42,045 bases of DNA from Pelotomaculum sp. PtaB.Bin104 (GTDB lineage: Bacteria > Bacillota > Desulfotomaculia > Desulfotomaculales > Pelotomaculaceae). Each line of letters begins with the position of its first letter. The stretch's first letter is position 1. Under the pieces are notes generated by a model. That model was not told where the DNA came from, did no database searches, and saw nothing but the letters and a program-made list of their open reading frames with translations. Positions 8,165 to 16,788 of the stretch are shown here, piece by piece. The position numbers and the translations under genes are program-made. The DNA lies in contig MVQL01000164.1 in assembly GCA_002067205.1 (NCBI GenBank), positions 1 through 42,045 of the forward strand. Reading direction: 5' to 3'.

Positions 8165-9537
8165 TGAGTATCCCCCTTTGCAGTCAATTGCTTGAGAATT
8201 TTATCAACCGGCCACAGGGCAGTGTAAGTGGAAAAAAGGTAAGCGCTGTCGGCACCCCCAGCCAGCACATTTTTAATAGCGGACCTGATATCCCGGTTGA
8301 CTGCGAGCTTTTCAACAGGAATACCGGCGTACTTTAAGCGAAGAGCCATCTCCTCACCCCTCTGTCCGGAGCAAATAAAACGTTCATATGCGCAGTGATC
8401 CTCACCAAGCATTTCAAAATCAACATCCCACAGCCAGGAAATGTCACGGCCGTCAGCATCATTATCATTAATGGCAATAAAAACGTCTTTGCTCCCATCA
8501 GCGTCACACAAGGTCGCAATTCCCTGATTAAACCCGGTCGGATTTTTTACCAAGCATAAATAAACCGGCTTCCCTTGGTGGGAAAACAACTCCATACGCC
8601 CGGTGACCGACTGGTGCCGGCTAAGACTGAACAGGATACTTTTGGTGTTTATACCTATATGCAGACCGGCTGATAAAGCCGCCAGGGCATTGTAAACATT
8701 GTACAGTCCCTGGGTCGGGATGGTTAGTTCCACCGATTGCTGACCGATCCTAATCCGGCAATTGGTTCCGCCAGGTACAGCCAACAGCTCCAACGCCTCC
8801 ACCTGAGGAGCGGGCCTTAAAAAATTGCAACTGGGGCAGCGATAATCTCCCAGCTGTCCGTAATGGAAATAATCATAATGAAGCGGTGTCCCGCAAACCG
8901 GGCAAAATTTGGACTCCCTGGTTTGCGTGCTGGAACTGTTAGAGTTCTTCTGCCGCTCCAGCCCGTAAAATAACGATCTTAGCCCCGTTAGTGCAGCAAA
9001 CTGAGCTACCAAAGGATCATCTGCATTTAAGATCAGGGTGGTATCTTTAAAATTTTTTATCGAGTCGCGCATGACTCCAATAATTTTATCCAATTCCCAA
9101 TAGCGGTCCAGCTGGTCACGGAAAAAGTTGGTCAGGACAATTACGCACGGGGTAACTTCAGTCAGCACCAGGGGCGTCGATGCTTCATCCACCTCAAGGA
9201 CGGCGTAGTCACAATCTATGGTTCCACCCAAGGCTGCACTCATGAGAAAGCTGGTGGTGACACCGGCAATCATGTTGGCTCCTTCCCTGTTAGCCACAAC
9301 ACTATACCCGGCATCCAAAAGTACTTCTGTGATCATATTGCTGGTAGTAGTCTTGCCGTTAGTGCCGCTGATGACGATTATTCCTTTGCGCACCTGTTTT
9401 GCCAGGTCGTGCAAGGTACCGGAATAGAGCTTAAGGGCAGTTTTACCTGGTAAGGAGGAACCTTGATAGCCACGAACCCGGCTCAACCAGTAAGCCATTT
9501 TTCCGGCTGCAATGGCAGTGGATAGCTTTAACTTCAA
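8161..9537 (-). CDS. murT: Lipid II isoglutaminyl synthase, ligase subunit MurT
   Basis: A 458-aa Mur-ligase-like subunit that activates the lipid II glutamate with ATP for amidation by GatD-derived ammonia. The ATP loop is GTNGKTTTSNM near residue 57. A four-cysteine zinc-ribbon insertion (CPVCG near 218, CPSCNF near 240) typical of MurT is present, and the C-terminal MurT-specific domain (DUF1727) contains NDNDADGRDISWLWD near 357-371. The start codon is TTG with AAGGAG nine bases upstream. Amidated peptidoglycan is a feature of many Gram-positive bacteria and affects cross-linking. Confidence 0.95.
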   Translation of the reverse strand: MKLKLSTAIAAGKMAYWLSRVRGYQGSSLPGKTALKLYSGTLHDLAKQVRKGIIVISGTNGKTTTSNMITEVLLDAGYSVVANREGANMIAGVTTSFLMSAALGGTIDCDYAVLEVDEASTPLVLTEVTPCVIVLTNFFRDQLDRYWELDKIIGVMRDSIKNFKDTTLILNADDPLVAQFAALTGLRSLFYGLERQKNSNSSSTQTRESKFCPVCGTPLHYDYFHYGQLGDYRCPSCNFLRPAPQVEALELLAVPGGTNCRIRIGQQSVELTIPTQGLYNVYNALAALSAGLHIGINTKSILFSLSRHQSVTGRMELFSHQGKPVYLCLVKNPTGFNQGIATLCDADGSKDVFIAINDNDADGRDISWLWDVDFEMLGEDHCAYERFICSGQRGEEMALRLKYAGIPVEKLAVNRDIRSAIKNVLAGGADSAYLFSTYTALWPVDKILKQLTAKGDTQ

Positions 9538-9576
9538 TACAAGAACTCCTTTGACAGAACGCTGTGGCAGACTTAA

Positions 9577-10545
9577 TTAAATGATGTTATGAACAAGTGG
9601 CTTCTGGTATAAAGCTATTCCGCCAGCTTCTGTTTTGGATAATTCACCACCGGCAACAAGGTAATCTACGTGCGCGAAAACTTCAGAAAGGCCTAGATAG
9701 ATTTGAAACCCGCTGATATGCGGGTACAGGACGCGCATCAGCTGATAAACATTCAGACATTCGCCTTCAAGCAGGGAGGCGATTAGCTCCAGCCTCTCCA
9801 GGTGGTGTTTTTTTGCTCTAAACACCGCAGACTGGCTATCATCGATATTTTCCCCGTGGCCGGGCAGGATTAGACATGCGCCAATCTCATCCATGGTGTC
9901 CAACCCGTCCAGGTACTGGCTTAGCACGGGCAGCCTCTTCTTGAAATCACAGGGATCCGGCTCCATGTTGGGATTTGGGGTAATATGTTCTAGCATAAAA
10001 TCGCCCGCTAGAAATGCACGGCCAAGCTGGTCATACAGACAGATATGACCGTCTGAATGACCAGGCCGGTGAAGCACCAGCAGCGACCCACCGTCAAATC
10101 CTAAAATCTCACCGCCCTGCAGCAGTGTGATACCGCCGGACGGCAATACCGGCTGTTTGACGGTGTCCACGTCCTCCAAAATTTCCCTTAATACCACGGT
10201 AGGCAGACCAGACTCCTGCAGGAAAGACAGCCGCTCTTGATAAAAATCATAGTTAGAGGTGAGTTTACGCAGTTCATACCGGTGCAAATAGATCCGGGCT
10301 CCCGCAACTTCACTCAGCCAACTGGCCAGACCGCTGTGATCAGAATGATAGTGGGTTAGCACAACCCTGGAAATATCCTTTAAGGCAACACCTTGTACCT
10401 CTAGCCCACTCACCAGCGAACTCCTGGCCTCCCCTGTATCTGGTCCTGGATCAACCAGGGTATAGGGTCTGTTTTTAATCAGATAGCAGTTGACCGGTCC
10501 CACCGGGTAAGGTGTGGGAACCGGTATTTTATAAATATTCAGCAT
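9577..10545 (-). CDS. Metallo-beta-lactamase fold hydrolase
   Basis: A 322-aa cytosolic hydrolase of the MBL superfamily, glyoxalase II-like branch. The metal motif THYHSDHSG (HxHxDH) lies near residue 73, followed by the family's further metal ligands, RPGHSDGHICLY near 170 and LPGHGE near 229. The C-terminal 80 residues look like a small helical winged-helix-type extension, as in LACTB2-like proteins. Substrate unknown. The start at 10545 is preferred because CAGGAG lies five bases upstream; an ATG at 10548 and a longer frame to 10575 also exist. It lies 39 bases upstream of murT on the same strand. Confidence 0.88.
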   Translation of the reverse strand: MLNIYKIPVPTPYPVGPVNCYLIKNRPYTLVDPGPDTGEARSSLVSGLEVQGVALKDISRVVLTHYHSDHSGLASWLSEVAGARIYLHRYELRKLTSNYDFYQERLSFLQESGLPTVVLREILEDVDTVKQPVLPSGGITLLQGGEILGFDGGSLLVLHRPGHSDGHICLYDQLGRAFLAGDFMLEHITPNPNMEPDPCDFKKRLPVLSQYLDGLDTMDEIGACLILPGHGENIDDSQSAVFRAKKHHLERLELIASLLEGECLNVYQLMRVLYPHISGFQIYLGLSEVFAHVDYLVAGGELSKTEAGGIALYQKPLVHNII

Positions 10546-10693
10546 CATTACTCCTGATGTAATCCGTAAACACATGCTTTAGGCATTGTTCATAAACTTC
10601 TTTCAATGGATTCATATTTCTATTATAACAAAAAAGACTACTAAAAGTTTTACCAAAAAAATCTTTAACAATAGTAATGCAACTCATAAAAGG

Positions 10694-10722
10694 GCCTGGC
10701 TATCACGTGATGAAGGCCAGGC
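10694..10722 (-). terminator. Hairpin after the yteA-like gene
   Basis: GCCTGGC pairs with GCCAGGC around a loop containing the palindrome CACGTG. On the minus strand CCTTTTATG follows. Placed 50 bases after the stop at 10774. Confidence 0.55.
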
Positions 10723-10773
10723 GGGAAAAAATTATTTTTATTTTTTATTATGAATACACTCTGAAGCCGGCTA

Positions 10774-11466
10774 TTACTCACCCGGATCAATGTTATCATT
10801 AGGAGCGCTCTCATCATCAACCCCGCTAAAGTTTTTGTAAAACACCCCATCTGCCCCAACTTGATAGGGAATATTATCGACATCTTCCTCCGCATCCCGG
10901 TCTTGATCGGGATTAGTTATGGCGTATCCGTAATAAGACCCCCCTCGGGACCACTCATCCGTGGTTTCACTGTAGTGGGCTACTTCCCGCCAGGCGTCTT
11001 CACCATCGTACCCAACCGCATCAGGATCGTCTGTAAAAGTTCTGGCGAAGGGCTTGCCTAGCACTTCCTCTTCAACAGGGCGCACATTTTGGTCGGGAAT
11101 CTCCTCCTCTCTCGATTTACAGTCCAGACACAAGGTGGTGTAGGGAATCGCTTCCAGCCTGCCCCGGTCGATCTTCTTGCCGCAAAGGTCACAGGTACCG
11201 TAAGTGCCGGCATCGATCTTGGCCAGGGCTTCATCAACCGCCACCAGGGTTATGCCCGCTCCTTCTCGTAAAGCAAAGTCCTTACTCCGTTCAAAAACCT
11301 CGGAGCCAATATCGGCCGGGTGATTATCATAAGTCGACAGTTCACTGATCGAATCTCCCAGTGACTCCACAAGTTCCTGCTCGTCAATAAAATCAATCCG
11401 CTCATGGAGCTGTTTTTTTATAGCCAGCAACTTATTTTTAAACTCTGGATAATTATTTTCCTGCAC
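10774..11466 (-). CDS. YteA-type TraR/DksA zinc-finger protein
   Basis: A 230-aa protein of the YteA sporulation-associated branch of the TraR/DksA C4 zinc-finger family. A helical N-terminus (residues 1-60, with HPADIGSEVFERSKDFALRE) leads to a four-cysteine finger, CDLCGKKI near 116-123 and CLDCK near 137-141. The C-terminal acidic tail contains DEWSRGGSYYGYAITNPDQD and is rich in Asp/Glu. DksA-like proteins contact RNA polymerase; function in this branch is not settled. The GTG start has GGAGG seven to eight bases upstream. It follows the DUF5665 gene by 18 bases, so they are probably co-transcribed. Confidence 0.9.
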   Translation of the reverse strand: MQENNYPEFKNKLLAIKKQLHERIDFIDEQELVESLGDSISELSTYDNHPADIGSEVFERSKDFALREGAGITLVAVDEALAKIDAGTYGTCDLCGKKIDRGRLEAIPYTTLCLDCKSREEEIPDQNVRPVEEEVLGKPFARTFTDDPDAVGYDGEDAWREVAHYSETTDEWSRGGSYYGYAITNPDQDRDAEEDVDNIPYQVGADGVFYKNFSGVDDESAPNDNIDPGE

Positions 11467-11484
11467 TCCACTACCTCCTGCCTA

Positions 11485-11784
11485 TTATGTTCCCACTTTC
11501 AACTGCACCATTCTGACTATTTCAGCAATAAAATCTCCGATCAAGGGTAAATTAAGCATAACCAGAATCCGCAAAAAATATATAACCAGTGCTCCCAGAA
11601 TAGTGAAACCGACTGCGATGCCAACCCCCCTGGCCACTCCGGCAATAAAATTTATGTACATTAGGCGCCAAGGGTGGTCCAACAACTTAACATACTCGGC
11701 CAGTTTCATTTTTTCGATGCTCACAGACAGCTGAGCTATTTTTTTTTGCAGATTGCTTAGCGTTTGATTATTTATGTTCTCCAC
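11485..11784 (-). CDS. DUF5665 small membrane protein
   Basis: A 99-aa protein with an N-terminal coiled-coil-like stretch (about residues 1-35), a conserved YVKLLDHPWRLMYINFIAGVA block near 32-52 and one or two hydrophobic membrane segments near 45-80. This layout matches the DUF5665 family found in Clostridia; its function is unknown. A GTG at 11784 is preferred because AGAGGAGG lies seven bases upstream; an ATG at 11811 in the same frame lacks a ribosome site. Co-oriented with and close to the yteA-like gene. Confidence 0.75.
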   Translation of the reverse strand: MENINNQTLSNLQKKIAQLSVSIEKMKLAEYVKLLDHPWRLMYINFIAGVARGVGIAVGFTILGALVIYFLRILVMLNLPLIGDFIAEIVRMVQLKVGT

Positions 11785-11855
11785 AGGTTGCCCTCCTCTT
11801 GCATCATGCATTTCTAATACTAAATTATTGTTCCCAACCCTACTTAAAATATAGA

Positions 11856-11882
11856 AAAGAGGCGGCCTTTGCTCTGCCGCCC
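11856..11882 (-). terminator. Hairpin with T tail upstream of the DUF5665 gene
   Basis: GGCGGC and GCCGCC pair around AGAGCAAAG, followed on the minus strand by TCTTTTC. It would end a transcript coming from the two tiny ORFs or from adk. Confidence 0.6.
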
Positions 11883-11972
11883 CTGTGCTCTTCGCTTTTT
11901 AGGTTGCAAGTTCCCGGACACCTATGCAAATTTCCCCGCTTTGTTTAATAACTATTAAAGCAAATTACTTTT

Positions 11973-12026
11973 TTAACGGACGTTTACCCAAAAAGGCTCT
12001 AAAGGACTTTGCTCAGAAATGTTCAA
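11973..12026 (-). CDS. Tiny ORF 2 (17 aa), overlapping TTG start
   Basis: TTG start at 12026, stop TAA at 11973; product MNISEQSPLEPFWVNVR. The start overlaps the stop of the preceding tiny ORF (TTGA), and GAGGG lies three to four bases upstream. Both tiny ORFs contain an SP(V/L)E tetrapeptide and begin with the same DNA motif, GAGGGTGCTTGAA. No known family is recognised. It may be a real small peptide or a leader; evidence is the ribosome site, overlap and flanking hairpins only. Confidence 0.3.
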   Translation of the reverse strand: MNISEQSPLEPFWVNVR

Positions 12027-12094
12027 GCACCCTCATGTTCTTCCAACAATAAACTCTTTGTTTCAACAGGACTCAATATGATTATTTTCTTCAA
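12023..12094 (-). CDS. Tiny ORF 1 (23 aa) with strong ribosome site
   Basis: TTG start at 12094 with AAAGGAGG five to seven bases upstream, stop TGA at 12025-12023. The product has a basic-hydrophobic start (KKIIIL) and an acidic end (LLLEEHEGA). It lies alone in a 440-base stretch between the adk hairpin and the hairpin at 11856, so it would be made from a short transcript. No family recognised. A chance ORF remains possible given its length. Confidence 0.35.
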   Translation of the reverse strand: MKKIIILSPVETKSLLLEEHEGA

Positions 12095-12170
12095 GCACCC
12101 CTCCTTTTTTGTCATCTAGTTCATATGTATGTTCATTAAGCGAAAACTTACCTGGCAATATCAGGAATGC

Positions 12171-12204
12171 AAATAGCCTCCCGGAACCAGCAGGGAGGCT
12201 ATTT
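12171..12204. terminator. Hairpin terminator after adk
   Basis: AAATAGCCTCCC and GGGAGGCTATTT form a perfect 12-bp stem with a ten-base loop, 21 bases past the adk stop. The T tail on the minus strand is short (ATTTGC). Confidence 0.75.
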
Positions 12205-12224
12205 GTGCAAGTTGTTTTACGAAG

Positions 12225-12896
<672 letters not shown>

Positions 12897-12917
12897 CTAG
12901 CCTGTCCTAACATGCAT

Positions 12918-12947
12918 ATTATACCATGCTGCGCGTTGGTGTGAAAA
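12918..12947 (-). promoter_or_regulatory. Sigma-A promoter of adk
   Basis: Minus strand: -35 TTTTCA (12942-12947), 18-base spacer, extended -10 TGGTATAAT with TATAAT at 12918-12923. It starts a leader of about 50 bases before the adk GTG. Confidence 0.5.
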
Positions 12948-13064
12948 CTATTGCTGAATTAAATATGACTTGGATTAACCCTGATTGAGCTAAAACTATA
13001 ACCCCCGGGTGGGATTATGTCACCATATATGAATGGGATTTAAACATCATTGAGCCAAAGAGTA

Positions 13065-13340
13065 CTAAATCAGGCCCAAGCGCTCAGCCTCTGCAATGGC
13101 GGTATCAACCATCGATTTGTCGTCCTGCAGCTTTCTCTTAATTTCTTCCGGATCCAATTCCTGAGGTTGCATCTGGCGCTGGACAATTTCAAGTTCTGAA
13201 TACATTTCCTGCCGTGAAAAATACATCTTAAAAAACATGGCCAGAGCGGTTTCGACAACCTCATCATTGCTAACATTATTTTTTTCTGCTACAAGCTCGA
13301 TTAGTTTCAAGTATTCATCCCTAATCTGAAATTGGGGCAC
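13065..13340 (-). CDS. Small unknown protein, possibly ribbon-helix-helix-like
   Basis: A 91-aa soluble, charged protein. The frame is open upstream to 13418, which would overlap pheA, but GTG at 13340 has GGGGGAG six to eight bases upstream and begins 32 bases after the pheA stop. Residues 2-35 (VSNDEVVETALAMFFKMY within) look like a strand plus two helices of a CopG-type fold; the remainder is helical and rich in Glu, Gln and Met. I do not recognise the family, so the fold is only a suggestion. It is probably co-transcribed with pheA. Confidence 0.6.
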   Translation of the reverse strand: MPQFQIRDEYLKLIELVAEKNNVSNDEVVETALAMFFKMYFSRQEMYSELEIVQRQMQPQELDPEEIKRKLQDDKSMVDTAIAEAERLGLI

Positions 13341-13372
13341 TTTGCCCTCCCCCTTTCGTCTGAGAATAATAA

Positions 13373-14473
13373 TTAAACGCCTCCGGTTCCGTTGAGCAAC
13401 GGAGCTTCTTGATAGCAACCCAGGAACTTAAAAACAACTGCTTCTTTTTTTGCCCTCTCCAAAGTGTCGATCACTTTTTGATCACGTATTGAACCCTGGA
13501 AGTCAAGGAGAAATGCATATTTGCCGGGATCGTTCCGGATCGGCCTAGATTCGATCCTGGTCAGGTTGAGACCGGCATCGGAAAATAATTTCAATACGGC
13601 AAATAGCGATCCGGCTTTATGCTCAGTGGAAAAAACAATTGAACATTTATTGCCGGGTTCTTTACTTTCTTCCCTGGATAATAGCAGGAATCTGGTACTA
13701 TTGGTTTGATTATCTTCGATGTTCTCAAACAAAACCTGCAAGTTATAAAGCTCTGCACAAAGCTTGCTGGCTATTGCGACAGCTGTCCGTTGCCTCTCGT
13801 TGGACAGCATCATAGCCGCCCCGGCGGTGTCGTAATAGGGCCGCGGCTCCAAATGCCGGCCGTGTAGAAACTTGCGGCACTGGGCCAGGGCCTGGGGGTG
13901 CGAGTAAGCTACTTTTATTTCACTTTCGTTCGCATCCGGCAGGGCAAGTAAGCAGTGGTGAATGGGTACCCTTATTTCCCCCACTATTTTAATTTTATCC
14001 ACATCCGCTTGAACCAGCAGGTCATTGACCTGGGTTACCGCGCCCTCAAGGGAATTTTCCACCGGGACAATGCCCATGTCCAGCTGCCCGTTGGTCACTT
14101 CATCAAAGACATCAACAAACTCCGGGCAGGGGATTGGCACCAGATCAGGATCCAAGCTTTTTACGGCAACTTCTCCGTACGCGCCATGCTCACCTTGAAA
14201 ACCGACCAGCTTTAAATTTTGCTCCTGTAGCCGTTTACTTTCGCTAATAATTTCCTTGTATAACCTGGTGGAAAACTCCGGCTTAATTAAACCTCGTGAA
14301 AGGAGGCGGATTGCATTCATGATTTCCTGCTCTCTACCCTGGTCCAAAATGCTTGGTTTGAGCCTTCTTGTGCGCAGGGTATGCTCCATCCTATGGTTGA
14401 TCAGTTTTATAATTTCAAAATCAATTAGATCTATCTTCTTACGTAACTTAATGAGCAGTTCATTTGTTTCCAT
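13373..14473 (-). CDS. pheA: Chorismate mutase-prephenate dehydratase (P-protein)
   Basis: A 366-aa bifunctional enzyme of phenylalanine synthesis: chorismate to prephenate, then prephenate to phenylpyruvate. Residues 1-85 form an AroQ chorismate mutase (LRKKIDLIDFEIIKLINHRM). Residues 92-270 form the prephenate dehydratase with GFQGEHGAYGEVA near 92 and NSTRFLLLS near 260. A C-terminal ACT regulatory domain (about 278-355) carries ESRPIRNDPGKYAFLLD, whose ESRP motif binds phenylalanine for feedback inhibition. ATG at 14473 was chosen for its AAAGGTG ribosome site; an in-frame GTG lies at 14482. Fused P-proteins are commoner in Proteobacteria but also occur in Clostridia. Confidence 0.95.
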   Translation of the reverse strand: METNELLIKLRKKIDLIDFEIIKLINHRMEHTLRTRRLKPSILDQGREQEIMNAIRLLSRGLIKPEFSTRLYKEIISESKRLQEQNLKLVGFQGEHGAYGEVAVKSLDPDLVPIPCPEFVDVFDEVTNGQLDMGIVPVENSLEGAVTQVNDLLVQADVDKIKIVGEIRVPIHHCLLALPDANESEIKVAYSHPQALAQCRKFLHGRHLEPRPYYDTAGAAMMLSNERQRTAVAIASKLCAELYNLQVLFENIEDNQTNSTRFLLLSREESKEPGNKCSIVFSTEHKAGSLFAVLKLFSDAGLNLTRIESRPIRNDPGKYAFLLDFQGSIRDQKVIDTLERAKKEAVVFKFLGCYQEAPLLNGTGGV

Positions 14474-14544
14474 GTTTATCACCTTTGTCCATCATAATGG
14501 TGGTTTAATTCGTGCTGGTATACAGCTAAACACCTGATAGTATA

Positions 14545-14572
14545 ATAATACTATTTATTCTGCTTTTAGCAA
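14545..14572 (-). promoter_or_regulatory. Possible pheA promoter
   Basis: Minus strand TTGCTA (14567-14572), 16-base spacer, TATTAT (14545-14550). Lies 72 bases upstream of the pheA ATG in the pheA/helicase divergent region. No T-box or obvious leader peptide with Phe codons was seen. Confidence 0.4.
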
Positions 14573-14608
14573 TAGGGACAATATTTTTTTACTGGATGTG
14601 CAAAATAA

Positions 14609-14638
14609 TTGTTTATATAGCAAAGAATATGCTAGACT
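14609..14638 (+). promoter_or_regulatory. Possible promoter of the helicase island
   Basis: Plus strand TTGTTT (14609-14614), 18-base spacer, extended -10 TGCTAGACT (TAGACT at 14633-14638), 44 bases upstream of the ATG at 14682. Confidence 0.35.
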
Positions 14639-14681
14639 ACTAATAATATTAAATTGAGGCAGTCCAGAGGTGTTTTTAGCT

Positions 14682-16781
14682 ATGGCCAACAACAAAACAA
14701 AACAGGCAAAAGAAATCTTACTAACTCTGCTGCAGGGGAGTGAGCCGCTGCCTCTGGAAGTTGTATATTTCCGGTGCAACTGCGATTATGAGGCACTGAC
14801 AGGGGCGCTGCGCTCGCTGATTGAAAAAGAAGAAGTCCGGATTGGGCGTTTAAAGACAAGCCCAGGGTGGCTAATCGGCAATAAAAGTGTGAATATGGCA
14901 GCAGGAGGGGCAACCTGGCACACTGTGCGCGGACAAATGCGCAACAGCCTGCCCAAACTCCTCAGGGAGATGAAAAAATATGTTACGTTGCCCGAGACAT
15001 ATTTCGAAGACGGACTGGAGGAAAAGCAATATTTAACAATTTCAGAATTGTTGTCTGACGGCAAGCCGCGCAACCAACTTCAAATCACAGCGGCAACCGG
15101 CCTCGAAGATGTACCGCAACTTGTCTGGCGCCGCTTTGCCCGTTTGCCGGACGGCAGCTATACTTTGCCCGACAGCAGTGGGGCCAGGGAATTTTTCTTT
15201 GAGTACGTCCAGACAAAGCCCCGGCGCCTGCCGGACCTGCTCCGCTTGTTTCGCAAACATAAAAGCATTATCGCTATGATTACCTCTGAAAATCACGGTC
15301 ACGGTTTAATAAGGCTACCCCGGGGCCTTATTACCACCATTGATTCCCCCGAGGGTAAAAGAGAAGCGGAGCGCAAGCGGCAGCTTAAATTTTTCCAGGA
15401 CATTATCAACGCGCTGCCGCACCCCTTCTTTATTCCCGAGGAATTGGGTTTAAACCAAAAAGAATTCAACGCTATGGCAGACCAATATACGGTAATGGTG
15501 AACTTCAGCGGTAAGGAATACCGGTGCTTACGCCGGGAATTCCCTGGTGAAGCGCTGGTGAGCCAACTCGCAGAGCTGACCGGCCGGTATTTCCCACCCC
15601 CGGATCAGGCAGAAGCACCGGCATTTATCAAAAAAAATTCAGTAGGTGAAAAAGAGGCGGCGAGCCTTCTAGGCGTAAACGAGGGAGTAATAGATCATCT
15701 CAGCAATACAAAGGCTATCCCTGCCTTTACTGTTGATGATAAAAAGCGATTCTGGCGCTCTGATGTTGAAGCTTTACGCAAAGACAGCGCCCGGCTGCGC
15801 AATTTAGCCCTGGAAAATGAACAACTTAGTATTCCAGAGGCAGCGGCGATACTCGGTATTACCATTGCCCAGCTCAGGAGCCTGGTTGATGAAGGCAAGC
15901 TTCACCCCGAAGGCGCCAGGCCAAGCCCGGGCTCGCTCTACCGGCTCAAACATAGCGAGTTGATCGAACTGCAAAAAAGCCTGCCAGCACTGCAAAAGGA
16001 CCGGGAGACAGGCTTTAAAATCCAAGGCAGGCCGGAGGGCATGGTGAAAAACCGGTTCCGGGCTAAAAAGAAACCGAGGCGCCGCGCGGATCTACCTCAG
16101 ACAGAGCCAGTTCAGGTAGCCTTGGACCACTTTCAGTCCGAAGCGGTGGCAGCGCTAGATGACGGTCTTTCAGTCCTGGTATCCGCCCCTACCGGCAACG
16201 GCAAGACTTTGGTCGCCGAAATGCTGGCAAATAATCTAATGGAGTTGGGCCGCGGGATTGTCTACACCTCACCCCTAAAAGCTCTTTCCAACCAGAAATA
16301 CCGGGATTTTAAAGATTTATTCGGCACAGAAAAAGTCGGCCTGGTAACCGGGGACATCAGCATCAATCCGGACGCGCCTTTGTTAATTATGACTACTGAA
16401 ATCTTTAGAAACTGGTGTCTCGGGGAACCAGATCAATTATTAAAAACCGCATATGTTGTTTTTGACGAAATCCATTATCTCGATGACGCCGAGCGGGGCA
16501 CTACCTGGGAGGAAAGCATCCTGTTCGCTCCCACTCATATTAAAATATTAGGCCTGTCCGCAACGGTACCTAATATCAATGAAATCGCCGACTGGATTAG
16601 CTCGGTACGGGGCGAAAAAGTGGTTGTAATTGAAGAAAGAAAGCGGCATGTTCCGCTGGAAATACACTGGATCATGCCTGACGGACGGATTCTTGAGGAA
16701 AATGAAGCACGGCAGGAAGTTGAGGAACTGTCCGAATACTTGAAAGCTCTGCGCAACAAAAAGAGATGGCTCAAGGAGTGA
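14682..16781 (+). CDS. Ski2-like DExH helicase, N-terminal part with tandem HTH modules
   Basis: A 699-aa protein, first part of a split superfamily II helicase. Residues 1-300 match no domain I recognise. Two excisionase/MerR-like helix-turn-helix modules follow, near residues 318-365 (KEAASLLGVNEGVIDHL) and 379-430 (IPEAAAILGITIAQLRSL). The first RecA-like helicase domain begins near 490: Walker A SAPTGNGKTLVAEM near 502, motif Ia TSPLKALSNQKYRDF, Walker B DEIHYLDD near 597, motif III LSATVPN near 624. The protein stops at TGA 16779, just before the second RecA domain, which is encoded in the next frame. ATG 14682 is preferred over GTG 14670 because AGAGG then lies at good spacing. DExH with Ski2-type spacing suggests an RNA helicase. 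Confidence 0.85.
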   Translation: MANNKTKQAKEILLTLLQGSEPLPLEVVYFRCNCDYEALTGALRSLIEKEEVRIGRLKTSPGWLIGNKSVNMAAGGATWHTVRGQMRNSLPKLLREMKKYVTLPETYFEDGLEEKQYLTISELLSDGKPRNQLQITAATGLEDVPQLVWRRFARLPDGSYTLPDSSGAREFFFEYVQTKPRRLPDLLRLFRKHKSIIAMITSENHGHGLIRLPRGLITTIDSPEGKREAERKRQLKFFQDIINALPHPFFIPEELGLNQKEFNAMADQYTVMVNFSGKEYRCLRREFPGEALVSQLAELTGRYFPPPDQAEAPAFIKKNSVGEKEAASLLGVNEGVIDHLSNTKAIPAFTVDDKKRFWRSDVEALRKDSARLRNLALENEQLSIPEAAAILGITIAQLRSLVDEGKLHPEGARPSPGSLYRLKHSELIELQKSLPALQKDRETGFKIQGRPEGMVKNRFRAKKKPRRRADLPQTEPVQVALDHFQSEAVAALDDGLSVLVSAPTGNGKTLVAEMLANNLMELGRGIVYTSPLKALSNQKYRDFKDLFGTEKVGLVTGDISINPDAPLLIMTTEIFRNWCLGEPDQLLKTAYVVFDEIHYLDDAERGTTWEESILFAPTHIKILGLSATVPNINEIADWISSVRGEKVVVIEERKRHVPLEIHWIMPDGRILEENEARQEVEELSEYLKALRNKKRWLKE

Positions 16782-16788
16782 CGTTTTA

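Larger units (their letters stand above)
11785..12224. other. Long intergenic stretch between DUF5665 gene and adk
   Basis: About 440 bases with no ordinary gene. It holds a hairpin after adk (12171-12204), two tiny TTG-start ORFs (12094-11973) and a second hairpin with T tail (11856-11882). No convincing sigma-A promoter was found inside it. Confidence 0.6.

Noticed and set aside
12100..12170. Sigma-E promoter (CATACATA) ahead of the tiny ORFs
   Set aside because: The -10 fits but no -35 of the sigma-E type lies 14-15 bases upstream.
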